Shown here: positions 42,916-54,000 of the stretch, one piece after another | How the letters are laid out: every line of letters begins with the position of its first letter | Position numbering within the stretch: position 1 is the first letter of the stretch | Assembly (NCBI RefSeq): GCF_026262505.1 | Contig: NC_067207.1 | Span: forward strand, 2,550,252-2,614,251 | Direction: 5' to 3' | Length of the DNA: 64,000 bases | Source: Trichomonas vaginalis G3 | Taxonomy: Eukaryota; Parabasalia; Trichomonadida; Trichomonadidae | Position numbers and translations under genes: made by a program | The notes under the pieces: generated by a model | Database searches by the model: none | Seen by the model: only the letters and a program-made list of their open reading frames with translations | What the model was told of the DNA's origin: nothing

Positions 42916-43506
42916 ATGAGTGAAATCTTGCACATCTTCGTAAGATGGCCTCATGGCGAAACGCTTCCAGTTGAAGCGTATTCGTGTGCAACTGGGGCTT
43001 CACTCCGCAGTTTAGTCCAACTCACTTCCTCCTCAGATAATCAAATAGTCCTTGTTTTCAGAGGTGTCCGTCTTGACGACGAGAAAACCTTGGCAGAACA
43101 AGGAGTCAGCAGTGGAGATGAATTCACTGTTGAAAGGCAAACAGATGATGAAAAAGAGGAGGAAATGCAAAGAAAACGTCAAATACAAGAGCAGATACGA
43201 GGAATGTATCGCGAAGTTTTGCGCCTTCAGGATATACAGCTGGATCAGTTTGACACTGAGTTTGTTCAGCAGTTTAATTCCATGAAAGATGACGCCTCCA
43301 CCGAAGGAGATTACTCTGACAGCGATTCTGAGACTTGGATTCCCATTAAAACAGAGGTCAGTAAGCCGTCTACGAAACCCCTTCCAGTTTTCTGGGAACC
43401 AAAATCATATGCGGATGAAGAAGAAAGGCCAGAACCATTTTTTGCCCAATTCCAATCAATCGACCAAGCATCATCATTTTTCAATAAGGAAGGTTGGCAT
43501 TGGTAA
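42916..43506 (+). CDS. ubiquitin-like domain protein
   Basis: The ATG at 42916 gives 196 residues. Residues about 4-74 form a beta-grasp ubiquitin-like fold, with IVLVFRGVRLDDEKTLAEQG and SSGDEFTVE matching the second half of ubiquitin (LIFAGKQLEDGRTLSDYNI type). There is no GG terminus, so it is a Ubl domain and not a conjugated modifier. A charged helix (DDEKEEEMQRKRQIQEQI) follows, then an acidic linker and an aromatic C-terminus (FFNKEGWHW). Such proteins are often proteasome or p97 adaptors or splicing cofactors; nothing here picks one. The gene is GC-richer than its surroundings. Confidence 0.8.
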   Translation: MSEILHIFVRWPHGETLPVEAYSCATGASLRSLVQLTSSSDNQIVLVFRGVRLDDEKTLAEQGVSSGDEFTVERQTDDEKEEEMQRKRQIQEQIRGMYREVLRLQDIQLDQFDTEFVQQFNSMKDDASTEGDYSDSDSETWIPIKTEVSKPSTKPLPVFWEPKSYADEEERPEPFFAQFQSIDQASSFFNKEGWHW

Positions 43507-43832
43507 CTTGTTACTTAACTTTTTTTTAAATATAATTAATATACAAAAAAATTATACAAAGTATATTAAAACCCTGTATGAAAATAAATAAAAATAAAAT
43601 AAAATTCGTTTACGAAATCCACTCTTATCATTTTTCGTATATCTCTATTTTATTAACCGAATTCACCCTTTTCATTTTAGTATATAATGATTGTTTGGCC
43701 TCTAACTTTAATAAATCTAGCATTCTTTCAATAATCAAGAGTACAATGAAATAAAAATGAACATTTCTCAAAGATAAATAAAATATCTATATAAGTTTTA
43801 CTATAAAACAAAAAATAAATAACTATAAGCAG
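43507..43832. other. intergenic region between converging genes, nothing recognised
   Basis: 326 bp of A-rich DNA between two convergent genes. No feature supported. Confidence 0.5.
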
Positions 43833-45716
43833 TTAACGCTTCAAATTCCTCTTGAAGATATGATATTGGCCGATTTCTTTTTCTAATGTCCAGTTTCCAA
43901 TACCATCATTAATATACCATGGCTGAGAGAATCCTCCTACATTCACTGCATATTCCATTTTTGCAGCAAATTCAGTACTTTCCGGATTAGACAATAATTG
44001 TCTTGATTCCTTACGCATTCCGATATCTACAAAACCAGCAAGGTAATTTAATCGGTCATTGCCAGAATATAGGACCTTTCCTGATAATGAAGAAACAACA
44101 TTAAAATCATTTTCTTCGCAACCGAAAAGAGCCTTCTTAGGAGTATTCTGGACAATCCACTCAGCAGCTTTTTCGCTATCAGATCCATACATTTCCTTCT
44201 TGGACCCGATTAATCTCTTGAATCCAAGTAAACCTGAACCAATCGATGCCAAATAAACGAAAATAAATATTCCAATAAGAACACCTTTCGATTCTTCTTC
44301 TTTTGGAAGGTCCGATATATATTTCATTACATCGACAAAAGTGACAAAGAAAATTACCATTGAATAAGGGTAAAAGAAGAGAATGTTCATTCTACTAACA
44401 GGAGAAAATGAAACATAGTTTCCTATAGCGAACAGCAACACCGCTGATATAAAAATATTCTTCGTTGCACCTCTATGCAAAAACCATCCGAAAATTAAAA
44501 CGACAAAGACTAAAATACCGAGACATCTGAACCACGTAGTAATTACTGGGAACTGGCATGGCGTTCCGTATAAGTTTTGAGAGAAAGAAGCCAAATAAAA
44601 TAATTTTGAGTTCGTTTTTCTTGGGAAATAATGGAATATTTGGAAGTTTGTCATAAGTAAATGAGCAATACCAAAGAATGTGATAGAAATTGTGAACTCT
44701 TTTGTCGATTTTTTGTCTTTTGGAAGATTAAATAAAATTTGAAGTCCAAAAAAGATCAATGAAGCAATACATGTCTGTATTTCAACTCCAGGAAGGGCAC
44801 CAATGAGAAGACCAAGTAAAGTAAACTCTTTTCTGTACATTTTCTTCTTATAAATTTTCAAAATTAAGAAAATAACAATAGAAGCGATTGAAAGGGATAA
44901 TTGTGTGTATCTGTAAGCTAAAATATAGTAGAAGATAGGATGTGACCATTGCGTGGTTGTTTCGCCGTAATTAAAAACGAAATCCAAAGTTTTGTTATTT
45001 CGATTCTGTCGCTTTGTCCAATAATAGAATCCGTATCCACCACCAAAGAAAACAAGTGGTAATACTAAAATTGAGCAAAATATTGAATCCAAATAGATAT
45101 TTGCTACATTTAATAAAATATAGCAAAATGAGAACATGTAAAGTATCGATGGAGCTACTAAAGCCATTTTAGTGGATGCGTAACCTATTTTAAGCATTGC
45201 AGAATGCATAGCAGTCAACCATTTTGTTCTTGCAACACATTTGTAACAAAATGGATGCCTGATCTTGAAAATATTGACTAGACCACTATTAACGCCGTGG
45301 TAGAACGAGTTCATTATGGCGAGTTCTTCTTGAATATCTGGTCCTCCAGATTCAAGATAAACTCTTGGTTTGAATCCATAGCCGGAAACTATAATAGATA
45401 CAGCAGTAAATAATGCAATTGATCCAAAAATTATTTCAGTCTGAGTAAATTTAGGAATATTGAATTTTTTCTTGATTATTTTTCGCATAAATATAATATA
45501 TCCTATAGCTATCAATCCACCCATATGGATATATAAATGAAAACTAGTGAAACCGAGAATAATTGAGCATACGAAAAATAACATTGAAGAACTTGCAATT
45601 CCAAGCGGAATGGCAATAGAAAGCATTGATAAAAAGTCATATTTTTCACCGATTAGAAGGCTGCAAACCTCATAACCGAAGAAAACTTCGGATGATAAGA
45701 CTGCAGCCCAAATCAT
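43833..45716 (-). CDS. GT-C-like multi-pass membrane protein
   Basis: A 627-residue protein with about 11-13 hydrophobic segments and a soluble C-terminal domain of about 110 residues. The first large loop (about residues 115-160, ESGGPDIQEELAIMNSFYHG and later RHPFCYKC) carries acidic and histidine residues, as in the first luminal loop of GT-C enzymes. The C-terminal domain, with SEKAAEWIVQNTPKKALFG followed by LSGKVLYSGNDRLN, has the 'A-x-W-I-x-x-N-T-P' pattern common in bacterial and eukaryotic GT-C proteins of unknown specificity. It would sit in the ER and use a lipid-linked sugar. That is inferred from topology and this pattern; a transporter cannot be excluded. Confidence 0.65.
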   Translation of the reverse strand: MIWAAVLSSEVFFGYEVCSLLIGEKYDFLSMLSIAIPLGIASSSMLFFVCSIILGFTSFHLYIHMGGLIAIGYIIFMRKIIKKKFNIPKFTQTEIIFGSIALFTAVSIIVSGYGFKPRVYLESGGPDIQEELAIMNSFYHGVNSGLVNIFKIRHPFCYKCVARTKWLTAMHSAMLKIGYASTKMALVAPSILYMFSFCYILLNVANIYLDSIFCSILVLPLVFFGGGYGFYYWTKRQNRNNKTLDFVFNYGETTTQWSHPIFYYILAYRYTQLSLSIASIVIFLILKIYKKKMYRKEFTLLGLLIGALPGVEIQTCIASLIFFGLQILFNLPKDKKSTKEFTISITFFGIAHLLMTNFQIFHYFPRKTNSKLFYLASFSQNLYGTPCQFPVITTWFRCLGILVFVVLIFGWFLHRGATKNIFISAVLLFAIGNYVSFSPVSRMNILFFYPYSMVIFFVTFVDVMKYISDLPKEEESKGVLIGIFIFVYLASIGSGLLGFKRLIGSKKEMYGSDSEKAAEWIVQNTPKKALFGCEENDFNVVSSLSGKVLYSGNDRLNYLAGFVDIGMRKESRQLLSNPESTEFAAKMEYAVNVGGFSQPWYINDGIGNWTLEKEIGQYHIFKRNLKR

Positions 45717-46051
45717 TTTTTGATCAAAATCACGCAGAAATCAACTGAGATAAGCCTTTGAAAGGTAAAAAACATTCTGTCAAAATTCCTTTCTATAAAT
45801 AGAAAAATTATTCTTTGATATCAATAATATTTCTTCATGATACTTAGATTTTGAATATTAGTTAAGTTTTTATTAATGAAACATTTCAAGTTTTTCGATA
45901 AATCGAAAAATATGCAAAAAATATTTGATATTTTTGAGTTTGAATTATATTAAGTGACCATAAATAAGAAAAAGGTTAATAACTAAACCATTTGATAACA
46001 AATAAACATCAAATATATTTTAAAATATAACAATAAAAATACAAAAATAAA
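45717..46051. other. intergenic region, nothing recognised
   Basis: 335 bp of AT-rich DNA between two minus-strand genes. No feature supported. Confidence 0.5.
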
Positions 46052-47611
46052 TTAATTAGATTTTTCATCCCAAACCTGGATAAGATTATCTTCACCGTAT
46101 GAAATGAACTGTCTCATCGACTCGCAGTACACCATACCGTAAGATCCCTTCGGATGAGCTGGAAATGACTCCAAAATGTTTCCGGAAGTAGCTCCAAAGA
46201 CGTAAATTTTTCCATCGTCACTGCCAGAGAGTACAGTTCTATCGTCCGGACCAAAACAAGCTCTGACAAAATGCTTTGATGTGTTGGAATGACCGCGGAG
46301 GAGGTTTACAGCCTCGGACATTCTCATGTCCCAAAGTCTGATGGTCGAATTCTTCGTAGAACCAAGGATATATGAGAAACTGCGATCTGCGTGAACAGAT
46401 GTGACTTCAGAAAGTACAGGAGCGAGCACTCTGACTACCAAAGCATTCCTGATATCCCAGATCTTGATTGCAAGGTCCTTTCCACCGGTAATTGCCATAT
46501 TGCCAGAAGGATCAAAAAGAACTGACGTAATTGAAGCCAAATGGCCTTGCTTCTTGAATACGGGCTTTCCAGATTCGATATCGTAAAGGCAAAATGTTCT
46601 GTCAAAACCGCCAGATATCAATTTTGCACCACTGGAGTCCATATCGACAGCGTAGACGTCGTTAGTAAAATCTTGTATTGTATATCGAGTTTCTCTGCTT
46701 TGAAGATTCCAGATTCTGATTGTTCCGTCACCGCCAGATGAAGCAGCAACGGTTGGCTTCTTCGCAACGACAGACCAGACGCGTCCCGTGTGGCCTTTGA
46801 GAACGCAGGACTTCATCTTGCGTTTGAGATCCCAAACAATGACATTTGAATCAGCTCCACCTGAAATGAAGGTATCTGTGCCAGGAATGACTGATATCGT
46901 CTTGATGGGGCCTTTGTGTTCGACAGGGAGTGACTTTGGAACACATGATGGAAGAATTGCCGGCTTGAAATTGTTGACAATTGATTTGACGGCTCCACGT
47001 GGATAGCATGAGAGCTGCAGTGAGACAGCTTGTTGCATAAGTCGAACAAGCCTTCCTTTTGGAATTGTATCGGATCTCTGTGAAGAATTGTATGTAATAC
47101 TTTCTAAACTTGTATCTACAAGAGAAAGAAGCTTATCGAGGGCCTCTGCGAGATTTGGTGGCGTCTCAATTCCAGATGTTGATGCTGAATCGACTAAAAG
47201 AAGGCAAAGAGAGTCAAAATCTCCTGTTGGGTCTTCGAAGGCTTTATATGGTCTTAATCTTGATGACAAAAATTGTAAAGCAGCATGAGCATCACCGGAA
47301 ACAACAAGTTCGAGAAAGTGATATCTGTAAAGCTGATAAATAAATCTTGGAGATTGAGTTTTATCGAGTTGAAGTGATTCAATTTGCGTCCAGTCACCTG
47401 CTTTAAGAGAGGCTTTTAATGAATTCATTTCTTGCTTTCTATTTGAGTCTTTTGACGAATTAATTTTTGCTTCATCGCTCAGAATTTGAGCTGAAGAGCG
47501 GAAACCGGTCTCATCGAGATACTGAGTTATCATCATCAATATCTCCTTTTGTATTTTCTCGTCCTTTGGATCAAAATAATTTTTCTGCTCACTTTGATTT
47601 CTTTCACTCAT
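46052..47611 (-). CDS. LisH-CTLH-WD40 repeat protein
   Basis: A 519-residue protein. A LisH motif lies at about 16-50 (ILMMITQYLDETGFRSSAQI), CTLH-like helices at about 65-125, a PKGRLVRLMQQA helix near 205, and then seven WD repeats (about 225-519; for example GHTGRVWSVVAKKP, WDLKRKMKS, IKIWDIRN and GHSNTSKHFVRACFGPDD). The order resembles SMU1 and a conserved eukaryotic group of LisH-WD40 proteins; the GH-x-NTS-K-x-F-x-R repeat points to the latter. LisH/CTLH proteins dimerise and scaffold nuclear or E3-ligase complexes, so a scaffold role is inferred. It is divergently arranged with the BEACH gene, with an AAAAAGTGAC box 12 nt upstream of its ATG. Confidence 0.88.
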   Translation of the reverse strand: MSERNQSEQKNYFDPKDEKIQKEILMMITQYLDETGFRSSAQILSDEAKINSSKDSNRKQEMNSLKASLKAGDWTQIESLQLDKTQSPRFIYQLYRYHFLELVVSGDAHAALQFLSSRLRPYKAFEDPTGDFDSLCLLLVDSASTSGIETPPNLAEALDKLLSLVDTSLESITYNSSQRSDTIPKGRLVRLMQQAVSLQLSCYPRGAVKSIVNNFKPAILPSCVPKSLPVEHKGPIKTISVIPGTDTFISGGADSNVIVWDLKRKMKSCVLKGHTGRVWSVVAKKPTVAASSGGDGTIRIWNLQSRETRYTIQDFTNDVYAVDMDSSGAKLISGGFDRTFCLYDIESGKPVFKKQGHLASITSVLFDPSGNMAITGGKDLAIKIWDIRNALVVRVLAPVLSEVTSVHADRSFSYILGSTKNSTIRLWDMRMSEAVNLLRGHSNTSKHFVRACFGPDDRTVLSGSDDGKIYVFGATSGNILESFPAHPKGSYGMVYCESMRQFISYGEDNLIQVWDEKSN

Positions 47612-48038
47612 TGGACGATTTTTGTCACTTTTTAGCTCAATTCAAGCTTCGTCCAAATAACACAATATAATTCATATTTTACTTGTATATCAAATTTTGA
47701 AATTTATCAAGAAATCTCTTATTCTGACAAAATTATCGAATCAAATTGTTTAGAATAGATCAAAATTGATTAATCAAAACCCTAGAATTATAGATAAGCT
47801 ATATACAAATGCGTATCATTTTGCTCTTTTCCATCTTATCATGATAATGAATGAAGAATAATAACAGATCAATTTATTTTTGTTTACGCCAAATTCTCAA
47901 ATTTTGAAACAAATTAAAGATTAACACGGATTAATTTTAAAACAAATAATTTATTATAATTCTTAGATTTTACATTATATAACAGTAGGATTTTTTCGAA
48001 ACATTTTTGACAAAAAAGTGGGAGTCAGAATTTTTGGG
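47612..48038. promoter_or_regulatory. shared upstream region of LisH-WD40 and BEACH genes
   Basis: 427 bp between divergent ATGs. AAAAAGTGAC lies at 47624-47633 for the minus-strand gene. TTGACAAAAAAGTG lies at 48008-48020 for the plus-strand gene and partly echoes the same words. Likely a bidirectional promoter region, by position only. Confidence 0.4.
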
Positions 48039-51000
48039 ATGAATTTCAGATTCTTGGAATTCTTCAAAGATCCATTTTTCGAAATCCTGGAATTCTCAAT
48101 CCCCAAAAACATTGAGGAACTAATTACAAATCAAGATTTACTTCGCATTGCAGAACTAAATCCTTTGCCAAATATAAATAAGGCTGAAATCCATGCAGCG
48201 CGCCTTAGATTCCAAGAGATACATTCATACACTACAGCAATGCACATGGTCGAGTATTTATTTCCGTTTTTTCCTGAATCTTTGGAAAAAATAAATTCTC
48301 TTGATTTTCTTGACGCGAACGAGCAACTGTTTTGCACCGCATTTATCTTATACTCATACAATACATGGATCACTCTACATGAAAAAACGTCATCATGTGA
48401 CTATTTAGCTCTATTAATGAAAAGTTTATGCAAATTCATAAATACAAGTCATCTGAAACTCCTCAAGTTCGCTGTTGTATACTTGTACGCGATCTATTTG
48501 ACGAATGGACAATACTCTGATATCGAATCCGTTTTCGAATTCATTGAAATTGTAGTTAATGATGATCCTTCGATTTCTCGAGCAGTATATTATCTTTATG
48601 CACAGACACTCGATAAAATTACCGATAGAAATGCTTTAACTCTTACGAAATTTGAAAAGAAATTAGTAAATTCATTTTTGAAGCTAATTGAGAGGACGAA
48701 AAACTCAGATTCACAAGATGCAGCATTTATCATCATGAAATCAATCTCAAATCCATTCTTTCATTTAGATTTCGATACTTCAGAAATATTTGCGCATTTA
48801 TCAGAACAATTCAACGAAGCAATGGCATCAGAATTCGCTGTACTTAGTGCTAGATCGATTATTAAAGTCATAGAAGAAAACGACTGGGATTTTCCTTTTT
48901 TATCAGATCCAATCGCCGAAAGAATCGATTACAAACGCTCTATCGTTCCGGTATCGTTTGTTTTCCCAAAACAACAAACATTTCCCGACGGTTTTCAGAT
49001 TACAAACCCAAATATTTTTACAACAGATCATGTCAGCAATTTGGAGTGTTTTTCGGGACTTTCGACTATAATAGAATACATAGCTATCAATATGCGAAAC
49101 AATTCCAACATTATGGAACTTTTTGTTAGATTTTTATCAGAAAATTTGCCTTTTTCCACAAAGTACTATTTTTCATTGAATTTTCTTGTGTATACATGCA
49201 ATTTATTATCAAGGTGTACAACAAATGAGCATTCTTTCGTCAAATACTTTCCAATTGAGAAAATTTTTGCTCCAGGTATTTATTGTACGATCGAAAACTG
49301 TCAAAACAACATTTTATACGAACATACAAACCAAATGCGTAACGCCGTGTTCCATATTATCATAAAAGAAGGATTTGAAGCTTTTGACAAGTTTTTAGGC
49401 TCATTATTGACAACTCCGATGATATTTGCCGAATCAATGTACAGATTATCTCATTACAATCAAGAAATTATGAAATGGGTTCAATCTGGACCCGAATTTT
49501 CGAAATCAATCTCTGATTTCTTATTGAACCTGGCCATCATTAGAAAGGACAACATAACAGAGGCCAACATAGCCATTACGAGTATTTTCAGATCTCTATT
49601 GTTCTTTTTTTCCAATCCAGAAATTCATTCTTTCTTTTTCCAGGACTCTTACTTCACTTCCTGTTTCCTTTCGTACATCTTTGATCCGAATCTCGTGTCG
49701 TTTATCCTAAATCAAGTGAAAGTTTACATGAGTACCTGTGATTTGAGTCATTCAGAGCTGGGAAGGTCACTAACGAACATAATAGGTATACTTTGTATAG
49801 GTTTCCCTCAGAAAGAGAACGTAATTTTGGTTTCCAAGATTATCAAAATTATTCACGATGTTTTATTGCAGAAACAGACCGAAGTAATGACATTTGAGTC
49901 AATTCTAACAACAGTTAGAGTGTCCGCGCTATCACATCTCTCAAATACAGAAGAATGCAGACAATGTTTCAAATCTTGTATTGATTTGTTCATTGTTTCC
50001 AGCAAAATCGTGACTTTGCACAACGAAGACATCATTTACTTCGAGGAAGGATACACAAAAACCTTTTCCGCCGATCAATATTTATCATTATTTCCGAAAT
50101 TTGTCCAATTACTTGCCGGAGAGGTCAGAACGAACACCGAACCCAATTTTATCATCAAAGAGCCACTAGTTCTCCGTATAATGTTTAATATTTACGAAAG
50201 ATACAATCAAATTCCGGAAATTTGCAAATATTTTGACAAAATTTGCAAGTTTTCGAAAGAGAATTGTGTTATTTGCCATCAGTCGGAGTTCGATCTTTTC
50301 TTAGTTGACAAAATCATCAAGTATTGGACCCAAAAAGACGAAAGAAACACAATTGTCGCTTTATTTGACTTGTTTTCAACAATTGCGGAACATATTTCAT
50401 CAGCTGCTGTTGTTTATAGATATATATCTTTGTTGTGTCCTATTGACAATAAGTTGCCACCTTTCTATTCAATGGCTTTGGATAAATTATTAGTCATGTT
50501 TGAATTGATTTTCAAAGAACCGCCAAAATTGATAAGTTTACAAAAAAAATCAAAGAAAAAAGTGACACAAACATTTATTATTGGTGATGAGATATCATTT
50601 TCTTTTTGGATGAAGGTAAAGAAGATCGAGAAAGACTATTATCCACTAATTTTTAGTTGTTCCGATCTTAAAAAACACAATTTTTCTTTATTTGTCAATT
50701 CCAAGTCATTATCAATTGGATCTGAAGATTCTGCGTTCGCCAGTTTACCTTATTTGCAGGAGAAATCGTGGAATTTCATTTTAGTTAGAATACTAAATTC
50801 AGAAATTGTCGAATTGACAATAAATGGAAATATGTCAGAAACGATAAAATTGAAAGAAAACATGAAAATTCAAGGAGAAACAAAATTCATTTTTGGTGGA
50901 GAAATTTCGTATTCTTTTACTCCAAAGAAACCTTATGTTTTAGGTCCATTCGGAGTATTCAATGAACTCAAGACATTTAATATATCCGAATTAGAAACTC

Positions 51001-54000
51001 ATGGTTATATTTATATGAGAAGAATCAATGCAAAACCAATAATGATTTACAACGAAAAACTGTCAAAAAAGAAAAATAATTTTATTTCGGTTTTGACAAC
51101 GGTTTGTCATGTTGACATTATACTACCAATATTCAAGAACTTGGCATTGACGTATGATGATGGAAATCTTTGCGAAAACCATATAACTTACGCAAGTGAA
51201 TTATTAGTGAATTTTTTACTTTGGTCAGATGATTCTGAAAATTCTTGTCAAAACGCTTTTTCTATTATTGGTTATCTGCTGGAATCCGTTGATATTTCAT
51301 ATTTTAGTTATGAATTCTATGAACATTTCTTTAATATTCTCGGAACAATTAACTACAAACCATTGAAAACAGAAATTATCAGAGAAATTTTGATGAATTT
51401 CTCTATTTGGACAAGAATTCAACCTTCTGAGCAATTGTTGGTTTATTCACATTGGTCGCAGTTTCTTATTAACATTTATTCTGAAAATGTATTTAGTTTT
51501 ACTAATTTTTCCGTGTTTTTGTCAGAAATTTTGATTTATTTCAGATCAAAAACTGATGATAATTCATTGAATGGGTTTACAATTTGTAAACCAAGTTCTG
51601 AAATTTCTTTAGTAGAAATTCGATTGATTTTGTTCCAAATTTTGCAGTTATTTGCTTCTCATGAATTTACTTATGATGAATACTTGTTGTTAATCAGTTC
51701 AGCACGAGCACAAAATGGTACAGAGTTGTTTTATGAATTGTTGAAATTGATTTTGAGTTTGGTAAATTCACAACCTTCTCCTTTGGCAAAAATACAAAAT
51801 CATGATTTGATTTTCCCTTTGATTTCTTTATTGAAAGATGCAGATACTTATGCAGTACAAGGTATAGTTAATATTATTAATAACATCTATAAAAATAAGA
51901 TTGTTTCCAAACCGGAAATCAGTAATTGCGTGAATATGATGATAAGATTGACTCCGAAATCAGCTTTTAACAGTGATTTGGCAAAATATATATTGTTTAT
52001 GTTGAATTACTCAAAGGATTTCTATCCTTTCTTCTTCTGGTGCCTCTATAATTTAAAGGAATTCGACCAGGAATTGTTTGAAAACGGTATCAATTTGTTG
52101 CAAAAGAAAAATATTTCTGATTTTTGGTATTTCATATTTTTGACAAAAAGTGACAATGATTATTTACTTGAAACCATTATATCGAAATATCCTGAGAACA
52201 TTAAGTTCTCTTATATTAATTATTTGTTTACTTGTGAGATGCTGCACTTGGATACAAGAAAAATGGAAAAATTTTTCATTTCGAAATTGACAGATTACTT
52301 AATTGAGAAAAATGTTTCGATTTCAGATGAAGCAATTGTTAGTAAGTACTTGGATATCGTTGAATATTTCTTCTTCTTGAATAGAAAGTCATTAATTAAC
52401 AAAACTTTATCTGATATTTTCAAATTGTCAGAATTCAAAGAAAATTTTGTTGAAAATGATGAAATTATCAAAGAAAAAGATGAAAACAATGATGTTCATG
52501 AAAGAATTTTCGATGTTAAAAATATTCAAAATAATTATTTCGGATTATATCTTGAAAATGATGGAAAATGGAATGATTATGATATAGCAACCAAAGTTAT
52601 TAAGTTATTGGCTCCTGTTTATCAAATTTCTCACAAAATTTTAATTTTATTAATTTATTTTGTGATAAATTACAAAGAAACTGAAGGAAAAGATGAATAT
52701 CTTAAGATATTAGCTAAGATATCAAGTATATCAGGCTTAAATCCACGAGAAAAGGATATTATTGACTTAATTAATCCAAAAATTACTGAAAAAACAGAAG
52801 AACAAATTGAATCATTCCAAAGAACAGTCCAAGACATCGGATCGAATTTTGTACCTTTGTTTAACCAAATACTTGATGAGAAAAAGAATTCTTGTAAGGA
52901 AACAATTAATTTCATTCAAAAATTTGTCACTTTTTCAATTGAGAGTACGAATGATTTATGGATTAATTACAAGAAGAGGTTTGTTGAAGAGTGGAAGAAC
53001 AGGAAAATGATCACTGAGAAGCAATGGAGATATATTTGGTCGATTTTGACAATACAAAAAGGTCCTTGGGAAAAAGAAAATGATAAAATATTACATTATA
53101 AAAGAGACACAACTTTATGTAATTATATTCCTTGTAAAATGAAAAGAAACCGGAATTTTGACATTCACGATGATGCAAGTTTTGCAAGGGATTCCGGTGT
53201 CTCCCCCCAAAGAAATTCAATGAAAAAATTTTCTCTCAAAAATTTCCAAAACATGACACAGCAAATTCCTAAAGAAAAAATTGTTATAGAATCATCATGT
53301 GTTATATTAACAAACACAGGAGAAAAGCATGCAACAATATCTCTTTTGAATACAACAGTTTTGTTTTCTCATGAAAAAATTCCTTTTACTAATTTTGTTT
53401 ACAAAGATATTGTTCTTTTATTACCTCAGTTACATCTACATCTTAACACTGCTCTTGAGATATTTTTGGAGAACGGAAAGTCTCTTTTCATTGTATTTCC
53501 AACTCCCGAAATTACAAAACAATTCCTCAGAGTTTTTGACCAAAAATTGTCAGAAAATGCCAAAATTGAGACACAAAAATTTTTGTCCAACCAAACAACT
53601 AAAGATTGGCTTGATCATAAGATCTCAAACTTCGAATACATTCTCTATTTGAACATGAAGAGTTCTAGGAGTTTCAGTGTTAATTCCCAGTATCCTATTT
53701 ATCCATGGGTTATTTCGAATTACGAAACAGAAAACTTGGATTTAAATGATGTCAAAAACTACAGAAATTTGTCAATTCCTATTGGAGCTGTTGACGAAGA
53801 AAGATTAAATGATCTTAAGTCAGGATACGAAGAACTCGAAGCCATGGATCCTCCAGGACATTTGTATTCCGCTGGTCCGATTTGTTCTTTAGTTTTGTAT
53901 CTTTATTTAGTGAGAATTGAACCATTTACAACAATGCACATTGAAATGCAGGGAGGAAAATTCGACCAATCAGAGAGAATTTTCTTTTCTATTCCCGATT

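Noticed and set aside
46052-47611. SMU1 splicing factor
   Set aside because: LisH-CTLH-WD40 order fits, but the WD repeats (GHSNTSKHF motif) resemble another conserved LisH-WD40 group more, so no gene symbol was given.
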